A DNA stretch of 64,000 nt from Chloranthus sessilifolius (GCA_021018995.1 CM037597.1:10615299-10679298); one strand, 5' to 3'; positions 33,690 to 45,882 are shown, counted from the stretch's first letter. A program made the numbers and translations. The notes: generated by a model from the sequence alone, not told the origin.

Positions 33690-33870
33690 TGTACCACCTT
33701 CCTAAAATGGGGTTTGATATGAGTCCCACTAGCACTGGTATATAATGATTATCCACCAACCATGCATACTAGCATTGGTCTGTAATGATAAGGTAGACCA
33801 CCTTGCTAAAATTGGGGTTGACATGAGTCCCAATAGCATTAGAAAGAATGATTATCCATCATCCAAAATG
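33690..33870. repeat. Local ~95-bp direct duplication within the left copy
   Basis: A segment with GACCACCTTGCTAAAATTGG and ATGAGTCCCAATAGCATTAG (33790-33866) is preceded by a diverged copy (about 33690-33770). The right copy (58750-58850) has it once. Confidence 0.65.
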
Positions 33871-33903
33871 TGAGCAGAGCAGGAAAAAAAATATTACTAT
33901 TTT

Positions 33904-35111
33904 GACGATAAACTATGGAAAATATAATGATAAAATTACAATAAATCATTAATGTTTTATTCTTCAAAACGAATAAACAATAGGTTCTAGACATTTACTG
34001 TATTTGATAAAAATCTAATCCCAATGAGTAAAAGAATCTGCTTTAATCAATTAAATCTAAATTAGGGTTTCTAATCACAAGCCCAAGATCATGGGAAGAA
34101 CATGACTAAATCTCATATCTCAGGTTTGTTATTAGATTCCAGCAATTGACAAGAGCAATTATCAATAAACCACACAAACATCTAGCTTTTTCAGAACCCC
34201 AGATCTAATCTATAAATAAGCCCTCAAATGGGATTCATTAGATCCTAAAACCATAAAAATTTAGCCACACATTTCAACATAAAATATAGAACAAATTGAA
34301 ATAAAGCAATAAAAACTCTTTTAAAATATCAAAAGATTAACCATAAATTTGATATTTGATAAATAGAGCGGCTACAGGTTCAAATCTCCTTTGAAAATGC
34401 TATTTTAATCTAGGGTTAATCTCTTTTTCTCTAAGAAAAAATATAAAAACTTACAAAGGAAATATAAAAAGAAAACTCCCTAATCCTAACTCAGGCTCTC
34501 CTATTTATAGAGTTAACCCCCTAAACTGTAATGTTTTTCCCCTCTATTTCAAATTTCAAAATTACATTCCCAAACTTAAAATCCGTAGTCTTCTCTATCG
34601 ATAGATTTATGAAATTCAATTGCTTAATTTAAATCCGGATAAAAATCATGAACTCTTTCTTCAAACCTCGAATGATTGATTTTCACCCGACAGAAGATTT
34701 CAAATTTGATTGTATCCCATCATTTGTCTCGATCGTCCAATATTTATAGCTTGATCAATTGATTTCCGCTTATCACTAAGAGATGTGCTTCTTTGAGTAC
34801 CTGGATTATGGTGAATGCTTGCATTATGCCCCTTTATACATCATAATTGTTCCAACAATTATTTTCTCCTGTAATCTCGAAATCTCAGCAAAAATCATTA
34901 GATTGCTCTCATTGGACTACTAAGTGTTAGATTTAGAGTGTGAAATATTATCATATTTCCACATTTATCATAAGATCTTGGGTATCACTACTCATTGCTA
35001 ATTGGTTTTGAGTTGGATGTTCAAATTTATCAAGTATCGATCGTTCGATCGATATTGATAGGAATCAACAATACTTATCGATATTTAATTTGGTCAAATG
35101 ATGGTACCGAT
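33904..35111. repeat. Right copy of the tandem duplication, first part
   Basis: Collinear with 30703-31927. It starts inside the solo LTR (so that LTR is 5'-truncated here), lacks a ~65-bp piece present at 31729-31795, and stops at 35111 where the Sirevirus is inserted. Continues at 56309. Confidence 0.88.
35107..35111. other. Target-site duplication CCGAT of the Sirevirus (left)
   Basis: CCGAT at 35107-35111 matches CCGAT at 56309-56313. The undisrupted left copy (near 31924-31928) has a single site. Confidence 0.85.
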
Positions 35112-35993
35112 TGAAATTCCGTCGATCTATGAAATATAATGGGTATTCGATTAATTCTGATTAATCTAGTGATTACATAAAAGTACACCAACAATCACAC
35201 AATACAGGAAGATACGTGGAAACCCAATCTCTGGGAAAAACCATGGAACCTAAGTCCACAAGCCAAATCCACTAAGAAGATAAAGGAGATTACAATGAGT
35301 TCGAATGATATACCGACAAATGCGCATGCTCTATCAAACCCCAATGCAAACACATATCCCTTCTCGGGTCACCTTGATAGCTTCAGATTCGGACATTTGT
35401 CTTTCACGTTGATGATTGTACAACGAGTCACCTTGAAACCCACAAGGTTGTCTAACACACACCCTAATCTCTAGGGATGAGAACCACTCAAAAACACTTG
35501 AGCAAGAAGTTAAAATAAAGATGAAGAAACCTAGCTCTCTTTGATTAAAGAAAATCTTTTTGCATAATCTTCAAAAGGATTCAAAGAGAGGAGGAAGATG
35601 ATCAAAGAATTTTTGGCTTGTTAGAGAAGAAGCTCTTGCTAGCTTTCTTAAAAATCTTTCTCACAAAACAAAATCTCTTTTATATTAAAAATTCATAAAC
35701 CCTAAAAACCTCGGAAAAAAACAAAATACCCCTTTTTAGCAAAAGACACGCTAGGTGTTGCCCGATAGAAACGGCACATTGTGATGCATATCACAAAGAC
35801 GTGATGAATGCCAAAGTACCGTGATATACACCTATATGAGTAACATAATATAATATCACTATAGTTTTAGGGGCCAATCAAAACAGAAAAGAGAGAACCT
35901 TGATCAAAACTAGAAGTCCACGCCATCTTGGCACACACACTCAAGGAGATCGACACGGAGTTTGGAGTAAAGTGTGACAAATAGGTTCTTACA
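35112..35993 (-). mobile_element. 3' LTR of the Sirevirus-like copia element (882 bp)
   Basis: On the minus strand it starts TGTAAGAACCTATTTGTCAC (35993) and ends ...GACGGAATTTCA (35112). It matches the split 5' LTR (45190-45882 plus 56114-56308) at about 95% by eye over the first 350 bp. A polypurine tract lies immediately outside it. Confidence 0.95.
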
Positions 35994-36005
35994 ATCTCCC
36001 CCTTT
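35994..36005 (-). promoter_or_regulatory. Polypurine tract AAAGGGGGAGAT
   Basis: Directly upstream of the 3' LTR on the element's strand; primes plus-strand DNA synthesis. Two further PPT-like tracts lie at 36129-36138 (AGGGGGAGAT) and 36263-36278 (TGACAAAAAGGGGGAT). Several PPT copies upstream of the 3' LTR are a described hallmark of Sireviruses. Confidence 0.85.
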
Positions 36006-36525
36006 GTCACATTCTACGACAAAACGTGTTTACATCAAAATAAATTACAACTCATCAATATAAGCCCCACTAACCTATACATTGATCTATATGCGATAAA
36101 AAAAGAAGTAATTATACATGGACACATGATCTCCCCCTAACTCTAAGCCTATCCTAAGCCAAGATGAGTCGCCAATCATCACAAACCATCACCTGCAAAA
36201 CAGAAAACCAATACCATGTATCCACTAATAAATAAACTGGTCACCACATTAGATGAAACTCTATCCCCCTTTTTGTCAGAATGGACAAAGGGAGACACAA
36301 CCACATCACACATCGGTACATAATGGTCCACAACGGCAAAGCACATCCACCAAGGCAACTAACCGAAAGACAATAGAAACAGGAATAAACGAACCAGTAA
36401 TCCAAAATAGTACATGCCAAAATATCCAGAAAACAATAACCAACCATCCAAAGAAACAATATACTATCCAAATAATCCAACCAATCCAAAACGGAAGTGA
36501 CAAGAGATAAGAAATACTTCCCTGA

Positions 36526-37644
36526 TCATGTACGAGGAGCAGCCCCCGGCCCAGACTCATCATCATCATCGGTAGCCATACTGGCATGCAACAGCTCATA
36601 CTCATCCGCCAGATGGTCCACAGAGGAACGTACAACTCCCAACTTCGCCTCAAACACCTGAAGAGACCAATCGACGGAGTCGAAACAAGTGATAACTAGA
36701 TTATGAAAATCAAGAGTGGAGAGAGCATGATCACAGACCGGACTCGAGGACGACGCAACCGCGGCGGAGGTAGGCGCAGAAGCAGGAGGGACGGCGGGCT
36801 CATTGTGATTCTTCCACGTGGTCTCAAGAGTGTTGAGATAAGTTTTCAAAAAATTAGTACACTGAAGGGTGATAGGAGAATGAACTGGAACACTCATATA
36901 GGAATCAAGAATTTTGGAGACAATGATGGGGAAGGGAATGGTAGACCCATCATGTGGCTTGATGCACCGACCACGTATCAACCGCCAAATGGCGGTGCAA
37001 ACACAAACCTGATGGTCGGTGTCGATCAGCCACATAAGATAAACCTCCGGGAGACGAACCTCATTCAGATTACCGATCTTCGGCCATAGGGTGTCGAAGA
37101 GAAGGATATGTAGGACATAAAAATGGCACTTGAGGAACTTCGCCGGAATAGCAGTTTGAGGATTGACTCCAGGATGGATACAGACATAATCAACAAGATC
37201 TTGCCAGACGAAATCGGGAGACGAGTCGAGGGCAAACGAAGGGTCATGGGGGAAAAGAACCGCATTAGGGACGAGTGAAATTATGAGAATACGGGAAATA
37301 TGCGCGGGGGTGACCGTAACCTTCATACCATTAACAAACGACACTAACTGTCACTCATCGTCGGAGGAGACACTAGAGGCGGGATCATAGTTGGCGTAAA
37401 AGAACGGAAACAAATCCGTGTAAGCCGAACCACGAATGGAGAAGAGAGGAACCCAGCCACGAGAAAAAATCTTACGACAGAAGGAGAATTCTTCTAGGCA
37501 ACTAAGGTCAAAATGGCGCTCCGTAGCAAATGGGCGGCCCAGAAGAAAAGAGAAGTTGTTCTCAGCATCCGGCGACCGAAAGAGATCCGAGGGAACGGTA
37601 CTAGAAGAGGAGCCCTTAGTCTTTTGCTTCTTGGAAGGAGCCAT
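36526..37644 (-). pseudogene. Sirevirus extra ORF ('envelope-like' / putative plant transposon protein) with an in-frame TGA
   Basis: Two minus-strand blocks in the same frame, 37644-37351 (97 codons, starting MAPSKKQKTKGSSSS) and 37344-36526 (about 272 codons), are separated by a single TGA. Together they would be about 370 residues. The position is between pol and the 3' LTR, where Sireviruses carry an additional ORF often called envelope-like; its function is not established. The N-terminus is basic and Ser-rich; a middle region (FSFLLGRPFATERHFDL, HISRILIISL) resembles proteins annotated 'putative plant transposon protein'; the C-terminus is Pro/Ala/Ser-rich then acidic (DDDDE). No clear signal peptide or C-terminal membrane helix, so a true envelope role is doubtful. 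Confidence 0.75.
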
Positions 37645-38285
37645 GCGTGATGATGGGAGGAAGAAGGAGACAGACAGTGGAGGGAAGGAGAGGAAGAAAA
37701 CGAATCAGGAAGGGAAAGAAAACTAAGAGACAGGAAGAGAGAGAAAAGAAATTTATAGTAAACCAACCAAGATCCACGACACGCCGTGTATAACCTGACA
37801 GCATGCTGTCATAAATGGAGTAACCACTCCCTCTACGAAACGGTTCGAAAATCTCCTCGAAAAAAGAAATCGTCAAGGACGACGCGCTGTGGGAATGACA
37901 ACAACACGTTGTCAAGGTTGCAGACAGGACATTAAGAACCTTTTGACAGCACGCTGTCGTAGTACAACGGTAGCGTTATGTTACAAAAAAAAAAACAAAG
38001 TAGAAATGCGGCAACAATGGCGGCGTGCGTGAAGAGAATCTGTTGTATTGTGACAAGGCAAAAGGGAGACTAGCACCGAGGGGCGGATAGTGGCGGCCTG
38101 AGTGTATCCATGACGCCGTTAGAGGACCAAAGAAGCCAAGTGCGCGCTATGTCGATCCACACTCCAATGTAGAAAGACAGAGATGTAAGAACAAACCAAG
38201 AAAACAATGGCAGCGAACTGTTACTATTCACGGCGCGCTGTCATCCCTTTTTTTTTTTTTTAAACACGAAAAACACCCATAGAGA
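37645..38285. other. Sirevirus spacer upstream of the extra ORF
   Basis: Internal sequence of the element between pol and the extra ORF. It carries repeated TTGACAGC / GACAGC(A)TGCTGTC-like motifs (around 37797-37960 and 38232-38242: CTGACAGCATGCTGTCA). No frame supported. Confidence 0.5.
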
Positions 38286-39229
38286 TGTAGATCAAAACAA
38301 TAAAAACATTAGACTATGGTATTAATCATAAATATGGGTACTTATCTGGGGATCGCATCTTTCCCGATCTACTGATTTAGCTGCTCATCTTTGGTGTATG
38401 ATCTCCTTGTTCATTCAAAGTCATTCATCTTTTTATTTCTTCCAAAAATCTTTGGTTACAATGTCTTTTCCTAAATACAATCTATGAATGTAAAAGAAAG
38501 ACAGTGCAAATCCTAAGTACAATCTATCCAAATCAATCTCTAGAAGAAGGAGAAAAGAAGAACTTTTAAAAAGATGCTCAGAGGAGTCTAAAACCAAAAA
38601 TAATAATGAATAAATAATCCTCTCAAAAAAAACTCTCTCTAAAAAAATCTCTAATTATTTCCTAAAAAAACTGTCTAATTCCTATCTCTAATTCTTGCTC
38701 TCCTTTCTTCCTCAAATTTTTTGCTCTCTTTTTTCGAAGTGTTTGATCTGCTTTAAATAGAGCCGAAGTTTCCCAGCCACAAAGGTGTTCAAACTCGAAA
38801 ATTTAGGGTCGATTAATTGACCCAATAGGGTCGATGCATCGACCTCCCAGATTTTCGTGAATTCCCGCCGAACTTTATATCAAACACTGCTTCAGTATTT
38901 TGGCCATAACTTTCTGTCCCGAACTCGGATTGAGGCGATTCTTGCGCCGTTGGAAAGCTGATAGAAAGATCTACAACTTTTGTGTTTTAACAATTTCATA
39001 AGTCGTCCGTCTTGAATGTCCAAATTGAGCTACAAGTCGCACTAAGTTCTCGATGACCCAAAGTTGCAGTGTTTTGACATTATTTTCAGAATTCTTGGGC
39101 TGTTTTCTGCACTTGGCTTGTATTTACCTGAAACACTTCAAATCTAATAATTCTTATCAGATAGCCTTCATCAGATAGCTAAATATAGGTATCTAGGGGT
39201 GAAATATCATCATATTTCACTACTCATCA
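38286..39229 (-). mobile_element. Solo LTR (944 bp) inside the Sirevirus, TSD AGAGA
   Basis: On the minus strand it starts TGATGAGTAGTGAAATATGA (39229) and ends TTGTTTTGATCTACA (38286). AGAGA is found at 38281-38285 and 39230-39234. The first ~930 bp match the start of the Athila 5' LTR (45883 onward), including GGTCGATGCATCGACC and the ~80-bp module (38902-38985). The last ~600 bp of that LTR are absent, so it is a shorter subfamily or an internal 3' deletion. Confidence 0.78.
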
Positions 39230-40244
39230 AGAGACAGACACTGACCGAATTTAGAACCGAGGTGATTCCACTGTTACACCACCTAGTTACAAACAAGGAG
39301 CATCAATAGACATAACATAGAAGTATCAATAAAAGGGTCATAGAGCCACAGGCATGGTTGTAGAAGCCAACAAAAAACTATCTCATGAAGAACTGACAAA
39401 CTCCCATTGGCACACAAGCATGTTTAGCTGTGGACACACACTAAGAAGAGAGACCCCAACTGAAACATTGCTCAGAGGTGAGTTAAGGTCGAAAAAAAAT
39501 ATAACAATCAAATACATGTTGCCCTTGCCTCTCCTACGAGACGCGGATGTAGACACAGTGCTTACGTGGGTAAGACGCTCGGCAAGGCCGTCCACCCGGC
39601 TCGCAGTTGGTGGCTCTCACAATGTAAACACAAGCACTCAGAAAGTATACCCCTCAAAATTTCTTTAGAACGTGAACCATAGTCCAGAAGAGTCAAAACA
39701 TGTATAATACACTGGGGGCAGAAGAAGAAAACAAGCAACAGACTTCCTTATAATTTTTTAAACCGACCAGACCAATGGAAGGTATCTCACACAACCGGGA
39801 GAGCGATACGCCAACTTACACTAATTAGGTGTGTATTGTGACTGCCACGCAGTAAAGAGAGCTTCACATATCCACATGAGATACTCAGGTCAATGTGTCA
39901 CTCAAAATGCACATGAACAAATAATCTGAAAAGAAACGACAATGGGAGAGCAAGACTTCATGAGACAACAATAGATATCACGAACACAACCATATGTAGC
40001 AAGAAAAACAACCACTTCAACAGCTAGGTTCAGATACACAAAGACAACTCACAAGTCAGTAAAGATAATGGAACAAAGGCATAACATCAATTACAAAATC
40101 GATAAGAAACAACTAAGAATTTAGACCGCATCAAGAAAAAAATAAGTAGTAAAAACAATAACTAGGAGCAGACACTTAGAAAAGGAAGGACAAGCAAGTA
40201 TCAACAAGAAAGCAACTAATAAAAAAAACAAAAGAAAAAAAATC
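39230..40244. other. Sirevirus spacer downstream of pol
   Basis: A-rich on the plus strand, with no conserved domain. The 104-codon plus frame at 39354-39668 is antisense to the element and has no family match. Confidence 0.45.
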
Positions 40245-41126
40245 CTAGTCAAAACAGCACAGACCAATAGATTTGCGAAGATACTCAAATCGGGCAACAT
40301 CTAGAGATTTGGTAAGGATATCAGCAAGTTGACGGTCAGCGTCAATATGAGTCAGGGGGATGACCTTGCCTTCAACAAGCTCATGAATGAAATGAAACCG
40401 AATGTCAATATGCTTAGTGCGAGAGTGTTGAACCGGATTTTTAGAAATACAAATGACACTAGTATTATCACAATTGAGAGTAATCACCTCTTGATCAATC
40501 CCATAATCTTTAAGCATTTGCTTCATCCATAGAATCTGAGTACAACAACTCCCAGTAGCAATATACTCGGCCTCAGCAGTAGATAGAGAGATGGAGGATT
40601 GTTTCTTGCTAAACCAAGACACAAGGCAGTTGCCAATGTAAAAGCAGCCACCACTGGTGCTCTTACGATCATCCGCATTTCCAGCCCAATCGGCATCCAA
40701 AAAGCAGGCAACAGAAGATAAAGTATCAAAAGGATACCAGAGACCCAAACCAAAAGATCCATTCACGTAACGGATGACACGCTTAACACACTTTAACTGA
40801 GACTCACGAGGTGAAGCCTAATAGCGCGCACACAACCTAACACTAAAAGCAATGTCAGGACGAGTGGCAGTCAGATAGAGCAGACTCCCAATCATACTCC
40901 GATCTAAAGTGTTGTTCACTTCCACTCCGACATCTTTAGAGAGGTTAGATGTAGTGCTCATGGGAGTCCGAGCATGCTTACAATGCAAAAGACCAAATTT
41001 TTTAACCAACTCACACGCATACTTGGATTGAGAGATGAAAATACCGAAAGAACATTGCTTATTTTGCAATCCAAGAAAGCAAGTGAACTCACCAAGAAGA
41101 CTCATTTCGAACTCAAATTTCATCAA
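40245..41126 (-). pseudogene. Sirevirus reverse transcriptase C-terminal part and RNase H
   Basis: The block at 41126-40818 continues reverse transcriptase (GEFTCFLGLQ, SMIGSLLYLTATRPDIAFSV). After one in-frame TAG (about 40815-40817) the RNase H follows to a natural stop at 40245 (LDADWAGNADDRKSTSGG, STAEAEYIATGSCC, TKHIDIRFHFI, LADILTKSL), the typical copia C-terminus. It is in a different frame from the upstream RT because of a deletion/frameshift near 41130-41300. Confidence 0.9.
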
Positions 41127-41674
41127 GTTGGAAAATCATTCAGTTTTGGGCTCATTTGTTGATCCAAACACAATATCATCCACATAAATTTGTGCCACAG
41201 TCAAGGCACCATCCTCCCTTAAGATGAAGAGAGTTTTATCAACCCCCTCTCTATCAAAGCCATTTGATACAAGGAACAATCAAGCGTTACAGCATGAGGT
41301 TAACTATAGACATGAAGGGGAAAGTGAGGGTCCTCAAAACCTTTCCGTTGCTCAACGTACACTTCCTCCTTCAACAAGCCATTTAGAAAGGCACTTTTAA
41401 CATCAATTTGAAAAAGTTTAAAACCAAGATTGCAAGCAATTGACAGCATTATTCTAATTGATTCCAATCTAGCAACAGGGGCAAAAGTTTCATGAAAATC
41501 GATACCTTCAACTTGGGTATAGCCTTGGGCAACCAACCTAGCCTTGTTTTTAATGACACGCCCTTTTTCATCCGTCTTATTCTTAAAGACCCACTTTGTC
41601 CCAATAACACGCGTGTTAGACAGACGAAGAACAAGATCCCACACATCATTTCTGGCAAATTGAAGTAACTCATC
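41127..41674 (-). pseudogene. Sirevirus reverse transcriptase N-terminal part, deleted around the active site flank
   Basis: 41644-41300 reads RT fingers/palm ([46 protein letters not shown]). The catalytic YVDD codons are still present at 41175-41186 but in a shifted frame. The conserved stretch that normally joins the two is missing, so a deletion removed tens of codons near 41280-41310. An in-frame TAA at about 41672-41674 separates this block from the integrase. Confidence 0.88.
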
Positions 41675-43450
41675 TTACATGGCCAAAATCCATTTTTCAT
41701 CAAGAAGAGCTTCCTTCACGTTTTTTGGCTCAATTTTGGAAGTGTAGCAAACATTACAAATTGCATTAGCAACTTGCTTCAAACTACGACGAGTTTGAAG
41801 ACCAGCATTAGGATCGCCCAAAATATCACTAGAGGAGTGACTTTTCATATACTTAGCATAAGACGGATGCTTCCTCCTAACACTAAGGGGTTCCTCCACA
41901 CTAGAAGTGGGAAGAGCATTTGACACAGTGGTAGAAGAACCCTCGTCAACAGAAGTAGGAGGACAAGAGGCAGAAGAACGGTGAGGAAACAAACTATCTT
42001 CACCAATATCACTAGCATGACTCGGACTAGCAAGATCATCAATGACCACATTGTATGATTCCATCATAGACTGAGTCCTCAAATTGAAGACTCGAAAAGC
42101 TCGGCTATTTTGAGCATAGGCAAGAAAAATTTTAAGGTCACTCTTAGGGTTAAATTTTCCCAAATTGTCCCTATCATTCAAGATATAGCATTGACTCCCA
42201 AATGTCCTAAAATGACTCACTTTAGGCTTCTTCTCATTCCAAAGCTCATAGGGTGTCTGTATAGTATCGGGACGCACAAACACTTTGTTGGAAATATGAC
42301 AAGCGGTCGAGACGGCTTCAGCCCAAAAATGTTGGGCCAAATCCTTGGCATTTAACATGACACGAGCCATCTCTTGAAGAACACAATTTTTTCTTTCAGC
42401 AACACCATTTTGCTTAGGAGTGTGAGGTGAGAAGAACTCTTGCATAATCCCCAGGGAATGAAAAAAGTAATCAAATTTGGAGTTACTAAACTCACCACTC
42501 CTATCACTCTTGATACGCTTAACATTAAAACCTTTCTTTACTTGACAATGTCTATTAATAATAACAAATTTATCAAAGGCATTCGACTTTTCTCTTAAAA
42601 AAGCAATCCAAGTGTACCGAGAAAAGTCATCGACCATAACTAAGATATATCGCTTGCCTCCAATACTACTAACTTTCATAGGTCCAACAAGATCAAAGTG
42701 AATGAGATCAAGAACCTTGGAAGTAGAAGTAGTGGAGAGTTTCTTATGAGGCGCTCGAGTCTGCTTGCCCAACTGACAGGCACCACAGACCGATTCAGAT
42801 ATCTTTCTTAGTTTGGGAAGGCCCTTGACAATTTCGTCATTAGCAATTTTCACAAGGTCCTTAGTATTCATGTGACCAAGGTGATGATGCCACAGCTCAA
42901 ACTCACAACTTGAGGACAACAGGCAAGTGGGTTCAGATAGCACACGAAAAGTATAACAATTATCAGATGATCTAATTCCATTTAAGAAAATTTTTCCAGA
43001 TTTATCAAAAACAGAACATCCGGACTTAGTGAAGGTGATGCTCATTCCTTCATCACATAATTGACTGGCACTAATAAGATTTGCTTTTAATCCATCGACA
43101 TACAAAACATCAGAGAGTTTAGGACACCCAGGAGCATCAACCACTCCTTTTCCAATAATTTTTGAACAACCCCCATTTCCAAAAGTGACAGAACCAGATT
43201 CACACTTCTCAAGTGAGGAGAAATAAGATTTGTTTCCAGTCATGTGTTTTGAACAACCACTATCAAGAAACCATTTAGATGGTTCAAAAGTTTGCAGAGC
43301 AGTGTGTGCAACCAACACATTTTCAGATAGTTTCTTCACCCATTTCCACTTCATCAAATTTCCAAGAATCCTCAATCGATAGAATATAGTTGTGTCATGC
43401 TTTTGGCGAAACAAATCTATTTTTCTAACAGGATATGATAAATTTATATG
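41675..43450 (-). pseudogene. Sirevirus protease and integrase
   Basis: A 579-codon block (43414-41675). Protease motif WFLDSGCSKHMTGN near residues 48-61. GAG-pre-integrase zinc region (LWHHHLGHMNTKDL, then CGACQLGKQ). Integrase core with DLVGPMKVSSIGGKRYIL and DDFSRYTW, a third catalytic region in SPHTPKQNGVAERKN, and a long Ser/Pro-rich C-terminal extension. It is separated from gag by a TGA at 43448-43450, right inside a second zinc-knuckle-like CFYCGRK motif. Otherwise unusually intact. Confidence 0.92.
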
Positions 43451-45137
43451 TCATTTTCTTCCACAATAGAAACAGATAGGACTTTTTCCGCCACTAGCAA
43501 ATCTACCATGGGAAGGAGTAGGCAAGAGGGGAGGTAGAGTAGATGAAGAACCATAGTTAAAACTACTTTGAACTTTGGGAACAAAAATCATTTTTTCTTC
43601 TTTTTTATTTTTCAAAGGATAGGGGTAATTTAATTCCATAAAGCCCAAACCAATTTTATCACCCCAACTCCTGCAAGCCTCCCAGGCTTTTTGAAAATCC
43701 ACCCTTGCATTTAGTAACTTCCCAAAAGTAATTTTTTCATTAGAAAGTTCATTTCTCAGCCTATCATTTTCAACACTAAAGGCATTATGTTTTGAACAAT
43801 ATTTTGCTCCTTCAAATTTTAAAAACTTGATTTTATCCCTTAAGTTTTTTATCTCATCTTCCAAAGATTTAGAATTTTCAATCAAAAAAATGTTCTCAAC
43901 ATCTTTAACAACACAGGATGACGTGAGGGATGACACATCATTAACCAACATCATCTTCTCCTTATTCAATTTAACACTCACAAGATAGAGCTCATCATAC
44001 ACTTCAAAAATATCAACATCATCTTCCTCTTCATCCAAATTAACAGAAAAGGAATGAGAACCACAACGAGCATCCTCATGAATAGAGGCAACAAATGCTC
44101 GAAAACCATGAGAGACATAAGACTCATCAGAGGAGTTTCCATCACTGGTGTCATCCTCATTTGCTCCAGCCATGGCAATAGATTTTCCAAGATTTTTCTT
44201 CTTGTTGGAACATTCATGAGCAAAGTGCCCATAGCCGCGGCACTTGAAGCATTGAGTTTCCTTAGATGACTCCTTATGAGGCTTAGATGTTGGAGTCTTT
44301 GGTTTCTCATAGGACTTGCCACTACCTTGTTTGTTTTTGAAAATTTTCTTAAATTTCTTCGTAAACAATGCGAGATTCTCATCATCACCATCACCACTTT
44401 TCCTATCCTCATCATCAATTTTTTTCTTAGAGGACCGGAAAGCCACACTTTTCTGTTTCTGGTCGACCTGAATTTCATGTTCATAAGTTTGAAGAGATTC
44501 CACAAATTTATCAATGTTGATTTTGTCAATGTTCTTGCTTTCAGAGATAGCAGTCACCTTAGGTCTAAACCTTTCAAGTAAGGATCTCAGAACCTTCCTG
44601 ATAATTTTATAAGATGGTATCTCTTCACCAAGGTAGAAAGACCCCATTGACAATATCATTCAATTTTGTATAGAAGTCCGTAAACTTCTCATCATCATTC
44701 ATCCTAAGGTTTTTAAACTGCGTTGTTAGCATTTGCAGTTTGTTAATCTTTACTTGAGGAGTCCCTTCGAAAGTGGTTTCAAGGATCAACCAGGCATCTC
44801 TAGCCACCTCACAATTACACACTCTGTCAAACTCAGAGGCCGTTACAGCTCCAAAAATAGTATACAAAGCCCTAGAATTATCATTAGCAGCATGTTTTTT
44901 TTCATCACTGTAACGATTTGCGGGTTTAATGGTTATTATTTCGATTCCATCCAGATGGACCATTTCATTAGGTGGAGACCAGCCAGTCTCAATAGCAGAC
45001 CAGACCATGATATCCATGGATCTGAGAAAAGCCCTCATCCGAGCCTTCCTATAAGGATAATTTGAACCATCAAACAACGGAGGACGTGTTGTGGAGATGC
45101 CCTCCCTAGGTAAATCAGAACTTCCCGAATACGCCAT
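43451..45137 (-). pseudogene. Sirevirus gag (capsid and zinc knuckle) with one frameshift
   Basis: Starts at ATG 45137, only ~40 nt from the primer-binding site, with capsid sequence (PPLFDGSNYPYRKARM; the usual Trp after GSNY-Y is replaced by Arg). A frameshift near 44640 moves to the 44659-43451 block, which contains LRSLLERFRPKVTAI and the zinc knuckle CFKCRGYGHFAHEC. A long coiled-coil-like region follows (NKEKMMLVNDVSSLTSS to LRNELSNEKITF), typical of the long Sirevirus gag. Confidence 0.88.
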
Positions 45138-45174
45138 AGACGCTCAATTCAGAAAGAATTAGTACGAGCGAACC

Positions 45175-45188
45175 GGCTCTGATACTAA
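45175..45188 (-). promoter_or_regulatory. Sirevirus primer-binding site (iMet type)
   Basis: On the minus strand it reads TTAGTATCAGAGCC, complementary (one change) to the 3' end of initiator-Met tRNA, one base inside the 5' LTR end at 45190. Confidence 0.88.
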
Positions 45189-45189
45189 T

Positions 45190-45882
45190 TGAATTCCGTC
45201 GATCTACGGAATATAATGGGTATTCGATTAATTCTGATTAATCTAGTGATTACATAAAAGTACACCAACAATCACACAACACAGGAAGATACGTGGAAAC
45301 CCAATCTCTGCGAAAAACCACGGGACCTAAGTCCACAAGCCAAATCCACTAAGAAGATAAAGGAGATTACAATGAGTTCGAATGATATACCGATAAATGC
45401 GTATGCCCTATCAAACCCCAATGCAAACACACATCCCTTCTCAGGTCACCTTGATAGCTTCAGATTCAGACGTTTGTCTTTCACGTTGATGATCGCACAA
45501 CGAGTCACCTTGAAACCCATAAGGTTGTCTAACACACACCCTAATCTCTAGGGATGAGAACCAATCAAAAACACTTGAGCAAGAAGTTAAAATAAAGATG
45601 AAGAAACCTAGATCTCTTTGATTAAAGAAAATCTTTTTGCATAATCTTCAAAAGGATTCAAAGAGAGGAGGAAGATGATCAAAGAATTTTTGGCTTGTTA
45701 GAGAAAAAGCTCTTGCTAGCTTCCTTAAAAATCTTTTTAACCAAAAAAAATCTCTTTTATATTAAAAACTCATAAACCCTAAAAACCCCGAAAAAAAACA
45801 AAATACCCCTTTTTAGAAAAAGACACGCTAGGTGCTACCCAAAGAAAGCGGATGGTGATGCATGAATGCATATCCTGTGACA
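45190..45882 (-). mobile_element. Sirevirus 5' LTR, internal-side part (split by Athila insertion)
   Basis: Matches 35112-35770 of the 3' LTR (…AATATAATGGGTATTCGAT… and onward). Homology stops near 45882, where an Athila-like LTR starts, and resumes at about 56114. The two parts add up to about 888 bp, close to the 882-bp intact LTR. Confidence 0.92.

Larger units (their letters stand above)
30703..33903. repeat. Left copy of a ~3.2-kb direct tandem duplication
   Basis: Sequence from AATTATGGAAAATATAACGA onward is repeated, diverged but collinear, at 33904-35111 and (after removing the Sirevirus nest) 56309-58900. Contents in order: most of a solo LTR, a GTATCGG-family repeat (31860-32095), unique sequence with TGGTACACGTG and ACGTGGAGCTCC motifs, and a TTTGGGATTGCTCTTT...AAAGAGTAATCCCAAAC inverted-repeat segment (about 33026-33216). 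No gene inside. Its right edge at about 33903 abuts the start of the second copy. Confidence 0.88.

Noticed and set aside
30359..34970. Two LTRs of one complete element (30359-31728 and 33904-34970)
   Set aside because: Both are in the same orientation, but the homology continues far beyond the LTR edge into flanking DNA, so the second is part of a segmental tandem duplication. No primer-binding site, polypurine tract or internal domain lies between.
36253..37089. Plus-strand frames of 85 and 128 codons
   Set aside because: Antisense shadows of the minus-strand Sirevirus extra ORF and its 3' flank.
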